Positions 20,208 through 33,345 of a DNA stretch of 64,000 nucleotides are shown here, piece by piece. Each line of letters begins with the position of its first letter. Position 1 is the stretch's first letter. Below the pieces are notes generated by a model that was not told where the DNA came from, did no database searches, and was given only the letters and a program-made list of their open reading frames with translations. Source of the stretch: Chalciporus piperatus (Eukaryota > Basidiomycota > Agaricomycetes > Boletales > Boletaceae); the NCBI GenBank assembly GCA_038093975.1, contig JBBPTG010000004.1, forward strand, positions 1 to 64,000. The letters are read 5' to 3'. A program made the position numbers and the translations under genes.

Positions 20208-21968
20208 TTAATCGAGCGCGAGTGTCTTGTCAAGCTCCGCGAATCCTTCGAACAAAGAACCAAAAGCGTCAATGGCATGTTGAACATCCTCCGAACCACC
20301 TGTCTCTCTGATCGAATGCATAGACAACATGGCGTTGCCGACATCCACAGTACGAATACCGAGTTTCGAGAGCATGGGACCAACGGTCGAACCACAGGAC
20401 CTAAGCAGAGTCAAATGGGCAATCCTCGTTTTCAAGCCGAGGATGACTTACATATCGTTGCGAACCTCGAATTCCTGCACTTTCCCGCCTTTGCGTTCGA
20501 CGAGCTTCTTGAAAAGGAATGTTCCAATCGAGTCAGAAGCATAGCGTTGTTTGGCATTGGTCTTGATGACCATCCCTCCGTTGATTCGAGGCCTGTGATT
20601 ATCTTCGTGTTTGGAGGTATAGTTGGGGTGAACTGCATGGCCCATGTCTGCCGATACTAAGAATGACCGAGCGATGGAGTGGGCATGAAGTGTTGGATTT
20701 GGAGAAAGCCTCTCAAAGAACGAGGGGATCAGAGAGGACTCTGCACCAGTTGTCGATACACTGCCAATTTCCTCGTGGTTGAACAATGCAATGCAGTTCA
20801 CGTTCCCTTCAAGGTCACGGAAGCTCGTGTTTTCTGCGTGGCCTGCAATTGCTTCCACAGCGCAGAACCTTCCTTGATACGTTGGCATCTATACACCGTT
20901 GATGGGAACTTGGACGACTCACGAAGAGAACATATTGTCCAAGCGAGGACTAAAAATGAAATCGTTGTTGATGCCTCCCAAAACCGAAGGCTGCGTGTCA
21001 TACAGGTGCCTGTCAAGGACAGCTTTGTAGAATACTTCGACTGAAATCAAGACACATACAGTTCAAAGTCATGGATTTCCTCTGGAGCAACGGAAAGTTC
21101 ATTCGCCAGGATCGCCAGAAGAGCTGGATGGTGATTGTCCTGGATACTTGATGCAGTAGACACAGTTGAGCTCTTGGTTCCAGAGTTGAGCTGATTCTCG
21201 ATCAGGCCAGCAACCGGGACAAACTCAGATTCTTGATTAAACTTGAAAGCGGTATTAGGTGACGGGTCCACTGAGAGGGAGCGTCAGAGGGTAGACTTGT
21301 GAACAACGTGAAATTATTTACGGTGGATAGCCAAAGTAGGGATGCGCAACAGTGGTCTGTCCACCCTGACAAGCTTGGACTGGAAAGAGCCGTCTTGCCG
21401 GGAAACGACGACTCGTCCTGCCAGGGACAAGTCGCGATCGAACCAAGAGTGCCAGATACCTCCACCGTAAGTCTCAACACCTACTTGGAGGTAGCCAACG
21501 CTGTCCCTCTTTGATAAGGGGCGAACCTGATGGAAGTTACAGAGAGGGTCAATCCAAGTTCTTGAGGCACTCACGCGAAGGTTGGGACTATCCACGTGAG
21601 TCGCCACGACGGAGACACCCGCACCAGGCTGCCAGTTTGGAGGGACGGTGAATGCGAGTAAGCAGCTCTGATTCCTGGTAATAGTTCAGATGATGACAGA
21701 AGACGGAAATCAAGGAGAGATCGGATACCTTGTGAAGTAGTACTTTCCTCGTGGCTCAAGATTCATCTCCCAATCATCAGTCTCCCTGACCTGAGCACGT
21801 TGATGTGAGTCGTACGATCAGACCACCAGGATGATAACGAACCTTTCGGAATCCAGCGGCTTCCAAGCGCGTGGCTGCATTCTGGATGGCATGGAACGGT
21901 GTTGGCGAAGCGTTAATGAAAGTCAGGAAACGCTTAGCAGCTTCCGGAGCTGATGGGTACAACATCAT
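20208..21968 (-). CDS. Aspartyl aminopeptidase, M18 family
   Basis: Start at the ATG of [20 protein letters not shown] (21968); several exons with roughly 50-nt introns run to a stop at 20208. The chain contains [19 protein letters not shown] (zinc histidine), [23 protein letters not shown] (bridging aspartate), LFNHEEIGS (catalytic and zinc glutamates), [12 protein letters not shown] (zinc aspartate) and LSMHSIRE (zinc histidine). These are the complete metal-binding and catalytic set of DNPEP/M18 enzymes, which remove N-terminal Asp or Glu from peptides in cytosol or vacuole. About 480 aa, normal for the family. Divergent from UTP12 with only 141 bp between start codons. Confidence 0.95.
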
Positions 21969-22109
21969 GATCAAGCTGCGTCGAGAGTAAGACTCAAGAG
22001 TAGCGCCGAGGTTCGATCACAAGTGCAATGCAACTTTCCTAATCCGGGCCAACACCAAGTCGGGATAACTGACGCCTCTCTCATAAGTTATACCTCCACC
22101 TCCTTTGCC

Positions 22110-25100
22110 ATGGTCCAGAGTTATCTCAGACACGGGCCAACTCAGGTATGGACTTGATCGCCATGTCTTTTCCGCTGTCTGACCTGGATCAAGGCCTTTG
22201 GTCTCGTCTGTAGCACCTCGTCAAATTCTTCATACGACGGGAAACTTGCATATGTCCCGGCTCTGGAAGATGTCCTGGTCTGGGACATGAAGAAAGGACA
22301 GATGGTACTTGTCATGCGCACACCCCCGTTTTTAATCTGACCTCATAAATACCAAATACAGCTCGCGATGTGGCATGAGACTGGTCACAGAGCAGAAGTT
22401 ACCTGTATCCAACACTCTCCTCAGCCGAGCATGTTTGCTGTCGGATACGCAGATGGTTCAATCCGTTTATGGGACAGTACGACTGGCACTGTTCATGCGA
22501 CCTTCAACGGTCACCAAAAAGCTGTCACAGCACTCGCGTTTGACAAGCAGGCTACGCGGCTGGTATCTGGTTCACAAGACACGACCTTAATCGTATGGGA
22601 TCTCGTGGCAGAAACTGGTCTTTACCGGTAACGTAGCATTCAGTTCTCCTTCAAGCTCCCATTGTTCACCTTCTACGGCAGGTTGCGCGGACACCGTGAT
22701 CAGATTACTGCCGTTCGCTTTTTGCCTCCGCCTGACCTCCCGTCGACATCCACCGGGTCTTCGAGTTCTTTCCTAATTTCCGCGTCAAAAGACACGTTGA
22801 TAAAGCTATGGGATCTTTCTACCCAGCATTGCGTGCAGACCATCGTCGCACATCGTTCGGAAGTGTGGTCCATGGACCTTAATCCGGAACAACATCTCAT
22901 GTTCACTGGCAGTGGAGAAGGGGACTTGAAAGCATGGAAGATCGACTACGAGGCCATTGCAGAGGGACTGAAGACAGGGGAATCCGGAGAAGTATGCACC
23001 CCACTGAAACTCTAACGTTGTTTCGCATGCTAACAGGATACGCGCTTCTCTGTTCTAGATCAAGAAAATGGTTCATGCCGCTGCCACAATTCCTCTTTCG
23101 TCGCGTCATCGTGTCTCGCAAATCTTATTCCACGAGTCACAACCTTATGTCGCGGTCCAATCACACGATAGGTCCATCGAAATTTTTCGCATACGGACCG
23201 AAGATGAAATCCAGAAAAAACAGGCGCGGCGGCGCAGACGTGCCAAAGAGAAGGGAAAATCGAAATCGCAGGAAGAGGAACTTCCTGAAAGGATGGATGA
23301 GGATGATGTGGGCTTAGATGGTGTCAGCCTCATCAACCTGTTCACGCCATACTTGGTCGTCCGAGCGAGTGGCAAAGTCAGGTCGTTTGACTTCGGTACC
23401 AAAGTTACTAGTGGTCAAAAGGGAGGCGTCCAGGTCAGCTTTCTGTTCGAGCGGTAGCTAAGTGAGCTTAAAAGTGGTGCACAGCTCTTTGTCGCACTGG
23501 CCACAAATGCGCTGGAAGTTTATGACATCCCGGCGCCAACAAAATCAAAGGAACAAGTCCCCGAAGCTAGCCGAACACATTCAATTGACATACCGGGACA
23601 CAGAACGGATGTACGGACGCTTTGTCTGAGTTCTGATGATCAACTCCTAGCTTCTGCGTCCAACGGTAAGATAGTCGACATTTCAGTTGACTCCACTCTC
23701 ACATGTTGCATAGGATCGCTCAAGCTGTGGAATATGAAAACTACTGCTTGCATTCGGACCATGGATTGTGGTTATGCTATCTGCAGTACTTTCCTGCCGG
23801 GCGATAGACACGTTCGTTCTTTCTTCTTTTATTGTGGTATGTACTATCAGTTTCTCATTGTTCGATAGATAGCTGTTGGCACCAAGTCGGGGGAAATCCT
23901 GATCTACGACCTGGCCTCCTCCGCACTCATTGACACGATCAAAGCGCATTCTTCAACAGTGTGGTCATTACACCTCCGACCTGATGGGCAGATGCTCGCC
24001 AGCGGGAGCGCTGACAAAGAAGTTAAGTTCTGGGAACTTGATCGTGACGTGGCTGAGAGCGAGGTAATGCTTTCTTCGTTCACGAGGCGCCGCACGTTGA
24101 TGTGTGTATTCGTAGGATGAACCCAAGAAATCGCTAACACTAGTGCATACGCGAACTCTCAGGATGTCCGATGACGTGTTGTCCGTGCGATACAGCCCAA
24201 ATGGCAAACTTCTTGCTGTTTCTCTCCTAGACTCTACAATCAAAGTTTTTTACCAAGATAGTCTCAAGTTCTTCCTCTCGTTATACGGACACAAGGTCGG
24301 TTCTGTTATACGGACCCGAGTTACACCTAACATATGTAAACTTCGTTCAGTTGCCAGTACTCTCTATGGATATCTCGGACGACTCGAAGTTGATTGTTAC
24401 GTGTTCTGCCGATAAAAACGTCAAAATATGGGGGCTCGATTTCGGCGACTGCCACAAGTCAATCTTTGCCCACGAAGACAGTGTCATGCAGGTGCTGTTT
24501 GAGAAAAAGTCTCACTACTTTTGGACAGTCGGCAAAGATAAGTTGCTGAAGTACTGGGATGGTGACAAGGTCAACCCTTCACAGATCTCCTGCTACACTC
24601 GCTGAGACGTTATCTACAGTTCGAAAACATCCAAAGATTTGATGGGCACCACAATGAAATCTGGGCACTCGCAGTCAGCCATCACGGCAACTTTGTCGTG
24701 ACAGGGTCTCATGATAAGTCCATCCGTGTTTTTGAAAAGCTTGACGAACCGGTACGACCTTCCTCTCTCTGCGGATCTGGTGTAAGTTGACACTCGTCCA
24801 GCTATTTCTCGAAGAAGAGCGCGAGCGAGAATTAGAGCAGCTCTATGACAGTGAACTGACGAATACGCTGAACCGAACGGATGGTGTCGTTGGACAGGGA
24901 GAGAACACCGACGGTCAACCCTCTATTGAGGTAGCCGCCGTGACCAAACAGACCACGGAAACACTTATGGCCGGAGAGCGTATAATGGAGGCTCTTGAGC
25001 TCGCCGACAACGAACGGGAAGCATTCCAAGAGTTTGAAGAACAGAAAGCTCGAGTAGGCACCATAGAAGCTGCTGGCTTGCAACCACCACCCCGCAATGC

Positions 25101-25610
25101 GATTCTCGCGGCTCTGGATTTGGAACCAGAGGCACACGTCCTCAAGGTGGTGGAAAAGGTTCCTAGCGCTGCGCTTTATGACGCATTATTGGTTCTACCA
25201 TTCGGCAAGGTTATCTCTTTGATGCGTTATCTAGATATATGGGCCCAAAAAGTGTGTTTCCATGAAGTTCAGTTCACTTGCTCCGCCTAACCCGACACCG
25301 ATTTCAGGGCTGGAACATCACGCTTGTCTCGAATGTTACGTTCTTTCTCCTCAAAACACATCACCACCAGATCGTGGCCAATCGTATCATGCGAACAACA
25401 TTGATTCCGATGCGCATTCATCTCAGAAATGCCCTCAGACGCGAGAAAGATACGATTGGGTACAATCTAGCCGCCTTGCAATTCATTCGCCGGAAAAACG
25501 AAGCCGAGAGAACTGCTCGGTTTTTTGAGGAAGAGGATTTCGATGAAGTGAAAGTACGAGAAAAAATTTCCGAGGGCAACAAGAGAAAACGGGTTAGCAT
25601 CAAGGCATGA
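22110..25610 (+). CDS. UTP12: UTP12/DIP2 small-subunit processome WD40 protein
   Basis: Starts [19 protein letters not shown] at 22110; many exons with 45-70 nt introns, stop at 25608-25610. Two runs of WD40 repeats are visible, for example [66 protein letters not shown] and [11 protein letters not shown]. Between them is a basic [19 protein letters not shown] segment. The C-terminal part ([20 protein letters not shown], then [19 protein letters not shown]) is the Utp12 domain. The protein belongs to the UTP-B subcomplex that binds 5' ETS/U3 during 18S rRNA maturation. Estimated length is about 900 aa, close to yeast Dip2 and human WDR3. IMP4, which acts in the same particle, lies 2.1 kb upstream. 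Confidence 0.95.
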
Positions 25611-25777
25611 TGTATGATGCATGATGTGAGCCTTCGCATATGGTAACTCCATTGCGTATTTATGGTTACAGATCTAGACGTGCTTGTATATCAAATCCCC
25701 TTCGGGCCCCAGAGCTCCTCACTCCTAAGGATTTATCGCTTCAGATGTTCGTATGTGATGCACCAATGGATGTTCAC

Positions 25778-26636
25778 TTACCAATCAGTAGGGTCGGATG
25801 CCCCACGCATCTGTACCTTCAAGACGCCGGTGTCCAGCGATGCCAATGTCTCAAAGGCTGCCTGCGTGAGGTCAACATGCTTTGACCCCTTTTGGCATCC
25901 AGCGCAGGAATCTACTACTCGGACAAATGTACAGTTTTTAGAGCCATTGCAAACTGCAGCAGATCAGCACGCGTGTGGGCAGCAAGTGAAGTATCATCAC
26001 TTACGTTCAAGAAATTTGAAACACTTCGGCTTTTCAGACCACCCATCCTCAGTAACGGCTGCGACAAAAGACTGGTCCTGCTCCTGGTAAGCGAGGAAGC
26101 TGCGGGAAGTTTGCTTGACCCTTACCGTGGGCGCCCATTTTGGATCACTCCAGCAGCTTGGATTGAGAAGGTCCTTGCCGGTATACCTTAGGTTTACAGA
26201 GATCAGGCGAGTATAGATGGCGGACGTGGACCATGAAATCTCACCAGGTGATGGTGACAGGCTGAGGGTCACCGATGGCGATGATGCTCGCGGTGAGCTT
26301 GGACATGGCATCCCCGACAGTTTTAAGAACGCCTCTGGTGGAAGGAGGTTCATCATTTAAGCTCGACGGACGCTTGAGTGGGTTGGCAGAGCTCTTTGCT
26401 CGGGCAACGGGAGAAGTCACGTCGGGGGATGGATCGTTAGAGCGGCGGTATTTGTAGCGAAGGTTTGTGACCATCACAGACTCCCAGCCATCTTTGGGGT
26501 CAAAGTGATACGATTCTGGTAAGGAGTGGAGGCCGCCTGGCGTGACTCTTCGGGTTGTGTTTGTGGCTGCTGCACCGGCCAGCGGTGGCAGGAGGAGAGC
26601 GGAACCAGCCGCAAGTAAACTCAATGCAAAACGCAT
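25778..26636 (-). CDS. Secreted double-psi beta-barrel (RlpA-like) protein
   Basis: Four exons from ATG at 26636 to TAA at 25778. The N-terminus MRFALSLLAAGSALLLPPLA is a clear signal peptide. A low-complexity serine/proline linker of roughly 80 residues follows. The C-terminal domain is a double-psi beta-barrel: VTITWYTGKDLLNPSCW, SFVAAVTEDGW, CTFVRVVDSCAGCQKGSKHV, DLTQAAFETLASLDTGVLKV and MRGASDPTDW. Paired cysteines suggest disulphides. Such small secreted barrels are frequent in basidiomycetes and relate to expansin/barwin/RlpA folds; some relatives act on cell walls or bind proteases. The activity here is not known. Divergent from the Zn2Cys6 regulator, with 268 bp between starts. Confidence 0.85.
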
Positions 26637-26904
26637 ATGGATTGATAATGAACGGTCGTCCTTTACTAGGGCTGAAAATGTGGCGAGTTGGACTTGAGTT
26701 GGACTTGAGCTGGACTGTTCATCCAGACGACAACACGCGACGCGTTCAGGTCACGTGTTGATTGATATGCTGACTAATTCACATCATAAATGAGATGTTA
26801 AATCCTTGAGTTAAATAAATCGGAGCGGGAAAAAATAGCCTTGGCTAGGAGGAAAACCATGGAGTTTAGTATCTTACCCTTGTCAGGCCACTCCGAGGCA
26901 CATT

Positions 26905-29900
26905 ATGCCAGTTGATACCTCAAAGGGCTCTGTGTCAAATGTCACCCGTCGAACCTCTCGCAAAATATCCACCGAGGAAGAGATAGAGCTGAAACGCGTT
27001 CGTGGTGAAATATCTTGTGCAGAGTGTCGAAGGTTCTCCCTTTCGAGTCACTCACTCTTGCCCCTCATAATCATGTTTCAGATTAAAGCTGAAGTGCGAT
27101 AAGAAGGTACCCTGTGGTTCTTGCGTTCGCAGAGGTTGCCCCACGATATGTCCCAATGGTTCGTTGTCCCTGTTGCGTCAGTGTAGATATTCTTGACGTG
27201 ACTTGTGTCAGGGAGTCTATCGACCGGACAGGGGACTCGGTTAGTATTTGCCGGTTTACGAGCCGTGGCATGTTCACCAACATCGATCCCAGATTTGTCC
27301 TCGCCGACACGGAGCACCTTCACCATAAGATCTCCGAGATGGGCCAGCGTATACGCTCCCTCGAAGATGCTCTGTCAATATTTCAAGCCGGAGTTTCAAA
27401 TCATGTCCACCCTCTGTTGGCTGACGAGTTGCTCTCCATTAAATACGGGCCGGAAGCTTCCCTTCGCGAGTCGTCAGGAGATCAGTCAACTGCCCCAGTA
27501 AATGGCATAGGGACCCTCACCATTACAGAACGAGGTGATTCGCATTATTTTGGCCGCACGGCAGGATCCGAGGTGAGTCACTTGAAGTAACGTTGTCAAC
27601 TCCCACTGATGCCTGTCCGACGTCAAGACACTCTTTCTGGTAGGTGGTGCCGGATCGCAGTGTCACACACTCTAATTTGTGTGCGAAAGGCCGGTGCAGA
27701 ATTAAGCGGAACAGGGACAGGCTCTACTTCTACTCCAACGACTGATCTACCCCAGGTGCCGGCTGAGTTCAAACACTTGGCGTCAGTCCTCCCCCACAAT
27801 ATTACCGGTATCAGCGATGAGGAAAAGGCGTCTGAAGTTTTGGTTTCTTTGCTCAATCATCTCCCTTCGTATCCGCGTGCGACCACCCTATGCGAAACTT
27901 ATATGGAGAATGCTGCATGGGTTTTTCGACCGATTAGCCGCGAAGAGCTAATTGACGAGATTTTGGCCCCTGTTTACGCTTTCGCACAGGATTCAAGGGA
28001 GGATTCGGAGGTCGAAGGTGAAGTTTCTCCACATACTGTCGCTGTCCTTTATATGGTCTTTGCCCACGGTGCCCTTACGGACCTCACTCTGCCCCCTTTC
28101 AATGCTGAGGCCGAAAACTATTTCCATCTCGGCTGTTTGGCACTATCGCTGCAGTCAGTGTATGATCTTCCGACCAGCCAGACCCTACAAGCTTTATGTT
28201 TAATGGCGTTCTATTACGCAAACCGTGGAGTTAATCCCACGCTAGACAGCGCATGGTCAATCATGGCGCTGGCGAATAAGCTCGCACAGAGCGTAAGTCT
28301 TCTGGTGAATAAAAGGACTTTACTAAATCACCTTGGCAGATGGGTCTCCGTATGTCCTCTTGCTTAGAACTGAACATGCTCTTACTCGTGGATAGATCGT
28401 GATCCTGCTCGCTTTAGCATGCCTCCAAAATCAATTCAACGCCGTCGAACTCTTTTCTGGGAGCTTTTATCAGCCGATATGTTTCATGTAAGTGGTCGTA
28501 TAACCAGCTTATCAATACAATCCTACTGAGTTCGGACAGAGTATGGCACTTGGGCGTCCGCCGTCGATTAGCCTCTCATACGTTGACTGTGAGTTTCCGG
28601 AGGATGAAACCGCAACCATAAATGAAAATGGAGAAGTAGAAATGGGCTGTAGGAATCCACGTGTGTTTTATGGAGTCGCTCACAAACTTCTCTCCAGTTT
28701 TCCGTTGGAAATACTCTTTCACGAAGGACGTATTCATCCCAGTTCTCGAACTCACACTCACTGTTACGCCAGTGAGCTATGAAACCATTTTGGAATTGGA
28801 TCGGAAAGTTCGAGAGAAGGTCCTCCCGCCTTCACTCAATCTGTACCGTTCGAGTTCTATCGACGAGTACACTACACCTACTGCGTATACCCGGGGCAGG
28901 CTACTTTTCCAGTTTAGAACTTCAAGTGCGTTTCTTGCTTTCGGTCAGCTTGCTTCCGCTCACCAACTGTTTTAGCAATGTTGTATATACATCGAAGTTT
29001 CTTCGCTCAAGCTATGCTGGACTTTCCTTCAAATCCACTTCGCAGCCCCTTTGCACCGTCGTTTCTTGCTTCATACCGATGTGCTTCAGCAATTATCAAG
29101 ACCATTGGAATGAATTTTCAGAAGTATCCACAACTGTTCACTCGTTTCTGGACCATGTGGAGTCACCTCTTATCCGCTGCGGTCGGTGTGAACGGTTAGC
29201 ACCTTGATTGAGCTCACGTCTTGTCACCAGATTATTGTGGGCACAATTGCTATGAGAGCTCCATCCTCCACCATGGCACCAGCTGCGCAGCTAGAATTGG
29301 ATCTGGCGCTAAACATATTTAGGAGTGGTGCAGACATATCTCCTCGCGCTAGAAGCGGACTTGTAAGAGTAGAGTTATATCCTCGCTTGGATTATAAGTA
29401 ACATGTTGAGTCCCCCAGGCAGTACTGATGCACTTGAAGCAAAAGGCCCAACAAGCTCAGGTGCAATCACCTATTCACGGGAGTACTTCTCTTGGCACAA
29501 GTGCCGCCATTCTACTTCCAGAGACTGGGGTCGACGAGCTCGCAGTGTTTGGGGGCCAGACAAGGATTCTAGTCTCCAAAATCCTCTCCCAGCAAGGTCG
29601 TAGAAAGGTCCAGACAGCATCCACATCGGTATCCGAGACGCCAAACGCAGCGAGTTCTCCATCTTCCATGTCGGATGAAGGTCACTCCTTTTCGGATCCT
29701 ATACCAGAAGTTCATCCTTCCCTCGTGGAGTACCTATCAATGTTCCCGCCACCCACCATGGCCAGTACAACGACAAACCCTGCACTCACTCAATTCCAGT
29801 TCGATCAAATCTCCGCTTTCCAGTCCAATATGCTCCCCGCCCCCCTACCGCCCATGACCACCGGAGGCTCTTCTACAAACATATTTACTCCGACACCATC

Positions 29901-30081
29901 ATCCCCTCCTTTTGACGAACAGTTTATGAAGAACCTCACAAACTTTTCTGGATCACTTTCATCCACAGAGGCTGTACCAAATGTCTTCGGCGATTTGGAG
30001 CTAATGATTTCTGGCGAGTCTGGGATGGATGCGAGGTGGATGACCTTGATGCAGGACGTGCTAAACCCACCATCTTCATGA
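26905..30081 (+). CDS. Zn2Cys6 fungal-specific transcription factor
   Basis: Multi-exon gene starting MPVDTSKGSVSNVTRRTSRK. The DNA-binding cluster is assembled from three exons: CAECRRLKLKCDKKVPCGSC then VRRGCPTIC, a C-x2-C-x6-C-x5-C-x2-C-x8-C pattern. A short coiled coil (HHKISEMGQRIRSLEDAL) follows, as in dimerising members. The middle homology region (27760-29200) shows ISREELIDEILAPVYAF, YFHLGCLALSLQSVYDLP, RRRTLFWELLSADMFHSMALGRPPSI and DCEFPEDE, typical of the fungal transcription factor domain PF04082. The C-terminus is serine/proline-rich and probably activating. About 800-850 aa. The target genes are unknown; the neighbours do not form a pathway cluster. Confidence 0.9.
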
Positions 30082-30382
30082 AGTGTCTTATGTTTCTTCC
30101 ATTCTGTAGTTTACGCCTGACGTACCCAAATTTTCCAGCGGTAATATAGTTAGCTTCTGGCTATTGTCATATCCGATTGCTTCTGTATATTACATGGTGC
30201 CCCGTAGATTAAAACGTCTCTCCCATCTATAACGTGACATTCGATCGTTGATTACATTCTGAGATGAAATGATCAATAGAGATTAGCCTTTGGGATGGCT
30301 TCGTGAGTGATCGTGGGACTTCTAGGGAGTCAAGTTTACGCCCCGTCGAATGTGGAGCATCATGCATCATCGGGCAAGTGCA
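30082..30382. other. Convergent intergenic region
   Basis: Three hundred bases between the stops of the Zn2Cys6 regulator and the acyltransferase gene; no gene seen. Confidence 0.5.
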
Positions 30383-31824
30383 TTACTTCCGCGGCCCCGA
30401 GTAGAAACTCAGGAAGGCGACCTTATCTTCCCAGCCATAACCAATCCGTTTCATTTTGCCTATTCTTGCAATCATGATGGCGCAAACCTCCGAGAGCGTA
30501 TCAATGACTGGGTCCGGGACAACCTCGCTCACCATAAAAAGTTGAGAGGAAGGTGAATCGGAAAGGGGAAGCATGCGAACAGACATAGACTGCGGCAACA
30601 ATGCAGTTGCTACGGAGAAGATGTGGTAAAGCAGATTAAGTTTGGAGGATGCGATGGGGTGTGTAAGGGATGGTTGGATCGTAGTCGGAGGGTCATATCT
30701 AAAAATTGGTTGTTGAAGTACGAATAAGGAGATGTTATATTCGTCCCCACCTGGTACACATGATAAACACGTTCCAACCCTTCACCGGAACATTATAGCC
30801 CTCAAAAACGTGGGCAAAACGAAGGAGACCGCGCCCGTTGCTTGTCGTGCACTCAGGGAAAACTACCAGAGGTCGTTTTGCAGACCGCCTGATGTCCTCA
30901 AGAGATTGACAGGAGCCCGTCAAAGGCGATTGTGGAGTTCGACCGGTGACGAGCACCATGGATAACAGAGATACTTGGCGGAAGCCACAAATTGGTTGAC
31001 GTGGACTGATGTTCCGAGTTGGCGTAGATAGTGCCGCCGAACCAGTACCTGTCTTGCGACCAGGTCTATAGGATATAGCTTCCCCTTCCGGAGGCGAGGA
31101 CGTCGGCAGCGTAGGCCCGTCGGCAATGGGCAATACAAAAATGGGGTTGAACCTATGGTAACGTCTCAGAGTCATTGCTTTTTCTTACAAAGCCCAGGGG
31201 ATGTTACCGATACGCAAGCCACAGAATGTCGAGCCAGGAGCTCCAATTAGACACGATGATATCCCCACCCTGAGGGTTCCATGGGATATCTGGCAATTTC
31301 CTGTAGAAAATTTCAACAACGAAGACCATATGATTGGTTAAATGCACACAAACCCTCGCTTACGCATGACCACCTCTTCTGGAATCCACAGGAAACCAAG
31401 GACATAAAGCGCAATCCGGGTCAGCGTTACTGTACTGACCCCCTCGACGAAGCGACGGAAGGGGGGGATTGGGATCTAACTGCGTAAGACAACGGGGCAA
31501 ATGGAAGATCCACGAGCTTACGAGAAGTGTGCATATCACATGTACTAGAATGCAATACAGGATGGCAGTCATGATGACCAGCAACGACCGTATCATCGCC
31601 AATGTGATGCGAACTGGGGCTAAGAGCGAGACTAGAAGGCCATGTTCCGATGGTGGAACTGGCGGAAGGAAGGGCTGGTCCGAGTAACTCGTGTTCAGGA
31701 ATCCATTCGGAAAGTAGAGTGGACAGGCCAACCTGTATACCCGTTCCAGGGTCCTAAATAAATTAGCGGGATGGCAAGAATGGATATTTAAAAAACTCAC
31801 TCTAAATGCAGAGAACTTTTCCAT
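30383..31824 (-). CDS. LOA1/VPS66-like lysophospholipid acyltransferase
   Basis: Exons read MEKFSAFR, DPGTGIQ, PFLPPVPPSEHGLLVSLLAP, RITLAMIRSLLVIMTAILY, IPIPPFRRFVEGVSTVTLTR, IALYVLGFLWIPEEVVMRKR, then VSNWSSWLDILWLAYRFNPI. The acyl-transfer motif is FPECTTSNGRGLLRF (about 30850). The C-terminus ends with IGYGWEDKVAFLSFYSGPRK. Two or three hydrophobic helices near the N-terminus place it in the ER or lipid-droplet membrane. The order of motifs matches the LOA1/AUP1 branch of phospholipid acyltransferases, which make phosphatidic acid or related lipids. The usual NHxxxxD block is NWSSWLD here, so the histidine is absent. Divergent from the TVP38-like gene, with 223 bp between starts. Confidence 0.85.
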
Positions 31825-32047
31825 GAGGTGGACGTGACGGTACCCGCCAGACTTGGGTCGTGGTGGGTGTGCAATAGGATCTGGTTTTCCACAATTACTC
31901 GTAATAATGCGCAGAGTGGCTGTGCCTCATTTGCAGCTCACATGATTGTGTCTATATTGATGTTGGAAGTTTTCCCCATCCCGCCGACGAGCAGCCTGAA
32001 GGCTGGAGGCTTGTTGGATCTACTGGCCCAGTTGCTTGGTAAATATA

Positions 32048-33213
32048 ATGGCAGCAATCTTCATTTCTCTCCACAAACAACTACGTTACCAGGCGAGGTT
32101 GGCTTCTTCGCAGTATCAGAAACTCGGTTTCTATACGAAGGTGAGCAGTAGCAATTCGACATATATTTCCGTGATAATCGCCAAGTTCAGGCCGCAATAT
32201 GCTGTCTCTTGCTCTTCTACGCGTGCCTGATCGCTCTCATTGTTTTGGTGACCCCAAGTCGTATCGCTCAGTTCATGTATGATCTTGCCGCTGAAATTCG
32301 CCGTCTGCCATTCGGCTCTTTCATTCTCGCTGCTGTGGCTGGTATGTGGTCGCTCTTCGCCCATCCCATCCGCTTTTAATTCTCCCCAGTTCTGATATCA
32401 TTCCCTCCTTTCATTGGCCATGCGACTCTTATGAATCTCTGTGGATTCACTTATGGTATGCGAGGTTTCATTCCCGCGGCCATTTCGACCATCAGCGGAT
32501 CCGCCCTCGTCTTTGTCGTCTTGCGCTCCCTCTTCAGCGATCGTTTACGGAAATGGACCGCTAATAATGAGAAATGGCAAGCCTTGGAAGCCGTTATCGT
32601 CAGTGCTTCATGTGTTTCGTATCCCTACGAGACTGTATAGTTTCTGATTGACTAGCGCACAAGCGGCATGCCCCTTATTATCCTTATCCGCATCTCAGCT
32701 TTTCCTCCTTGGGTATACTCTAATTCACTATTTGCTGTAAGTCTTCCACCCTGGCGGTAGTTGCGCCTCACCTTTTTTTTCCGCTCTCAGAGCATCGAGG
32801 CCGTGTCCCTGACTCAGTTTGTATTCGCTACACTCTTTGTCCTTCCTCGAGTTCTAGTCCATGTCTTTGTGGGTTCACGCATCGCAACCCTCTCTGACGG
32901 CGAACAGAGAAGCCATATGGATTCCTGTACGCCAATTACTCCCTACTCGTCACTGACCTCATGTTCACCTCACTAGCAACAAAGTTTCTTAATGTCCTCC
33001 TCATTGTAGGAGGCGTTGTGATCTCAATCATTTCTAGCTCGTACGATATACCTTGATTACATTTGTCACCGCCTAACCTTCGACAGTGTGGTTTACATTT
33101 TCGTCCAGAAGGAGATCAAACGACTGCACAGCAGATCGTTGAGAACCCACGAATATGCAGGGGAGCCACTGGAAGATATCGAGGAAGGAAATCCCCTTCT
33201 TACGGATACCTGA
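32048..33213 (+). CDS. TVP38/TMEM64-family membrane protein
   Basis: Start placed at MAAIFISLHKQLRYQARLAS because it leads in frame into the first transmembrane exon; an upstream start is possible. Exons give AAICCLLLFYACLIALIVLV, LISFPPFIGHATLMNLCGFT, YGMRGFIPAAISTISGSALV, RTSGMPLIILIRISAFPPWV and VSLTQFVFATLFVLPRVLVH. A last helix (LNVLLIVGGVVISIISS) and an acidic tail GEPLEDIEEGNPLLTDT follow. The glycine-rich G-x-F-IPAAIST region and the RISAFPPW loop are the SNARE-associated Golgi (VTT) domain. Family members sit in the Golgi/ER membrane; some relatives are lipid scramblases. About 310 aa, five or six helices. Confidence 0.88.
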
Positions 33214-33345
33214 CTTTGGAACATGCACGGGCTTGAAAAGGATATCACTGGACCCTTTGTTACTTTACACATCTTCTAGTTTTCTGGACACACCCATGTT
33301 ACTTTGGATAGTATAAATTATGATTCGCAGATGCCGTCTAAGAAT

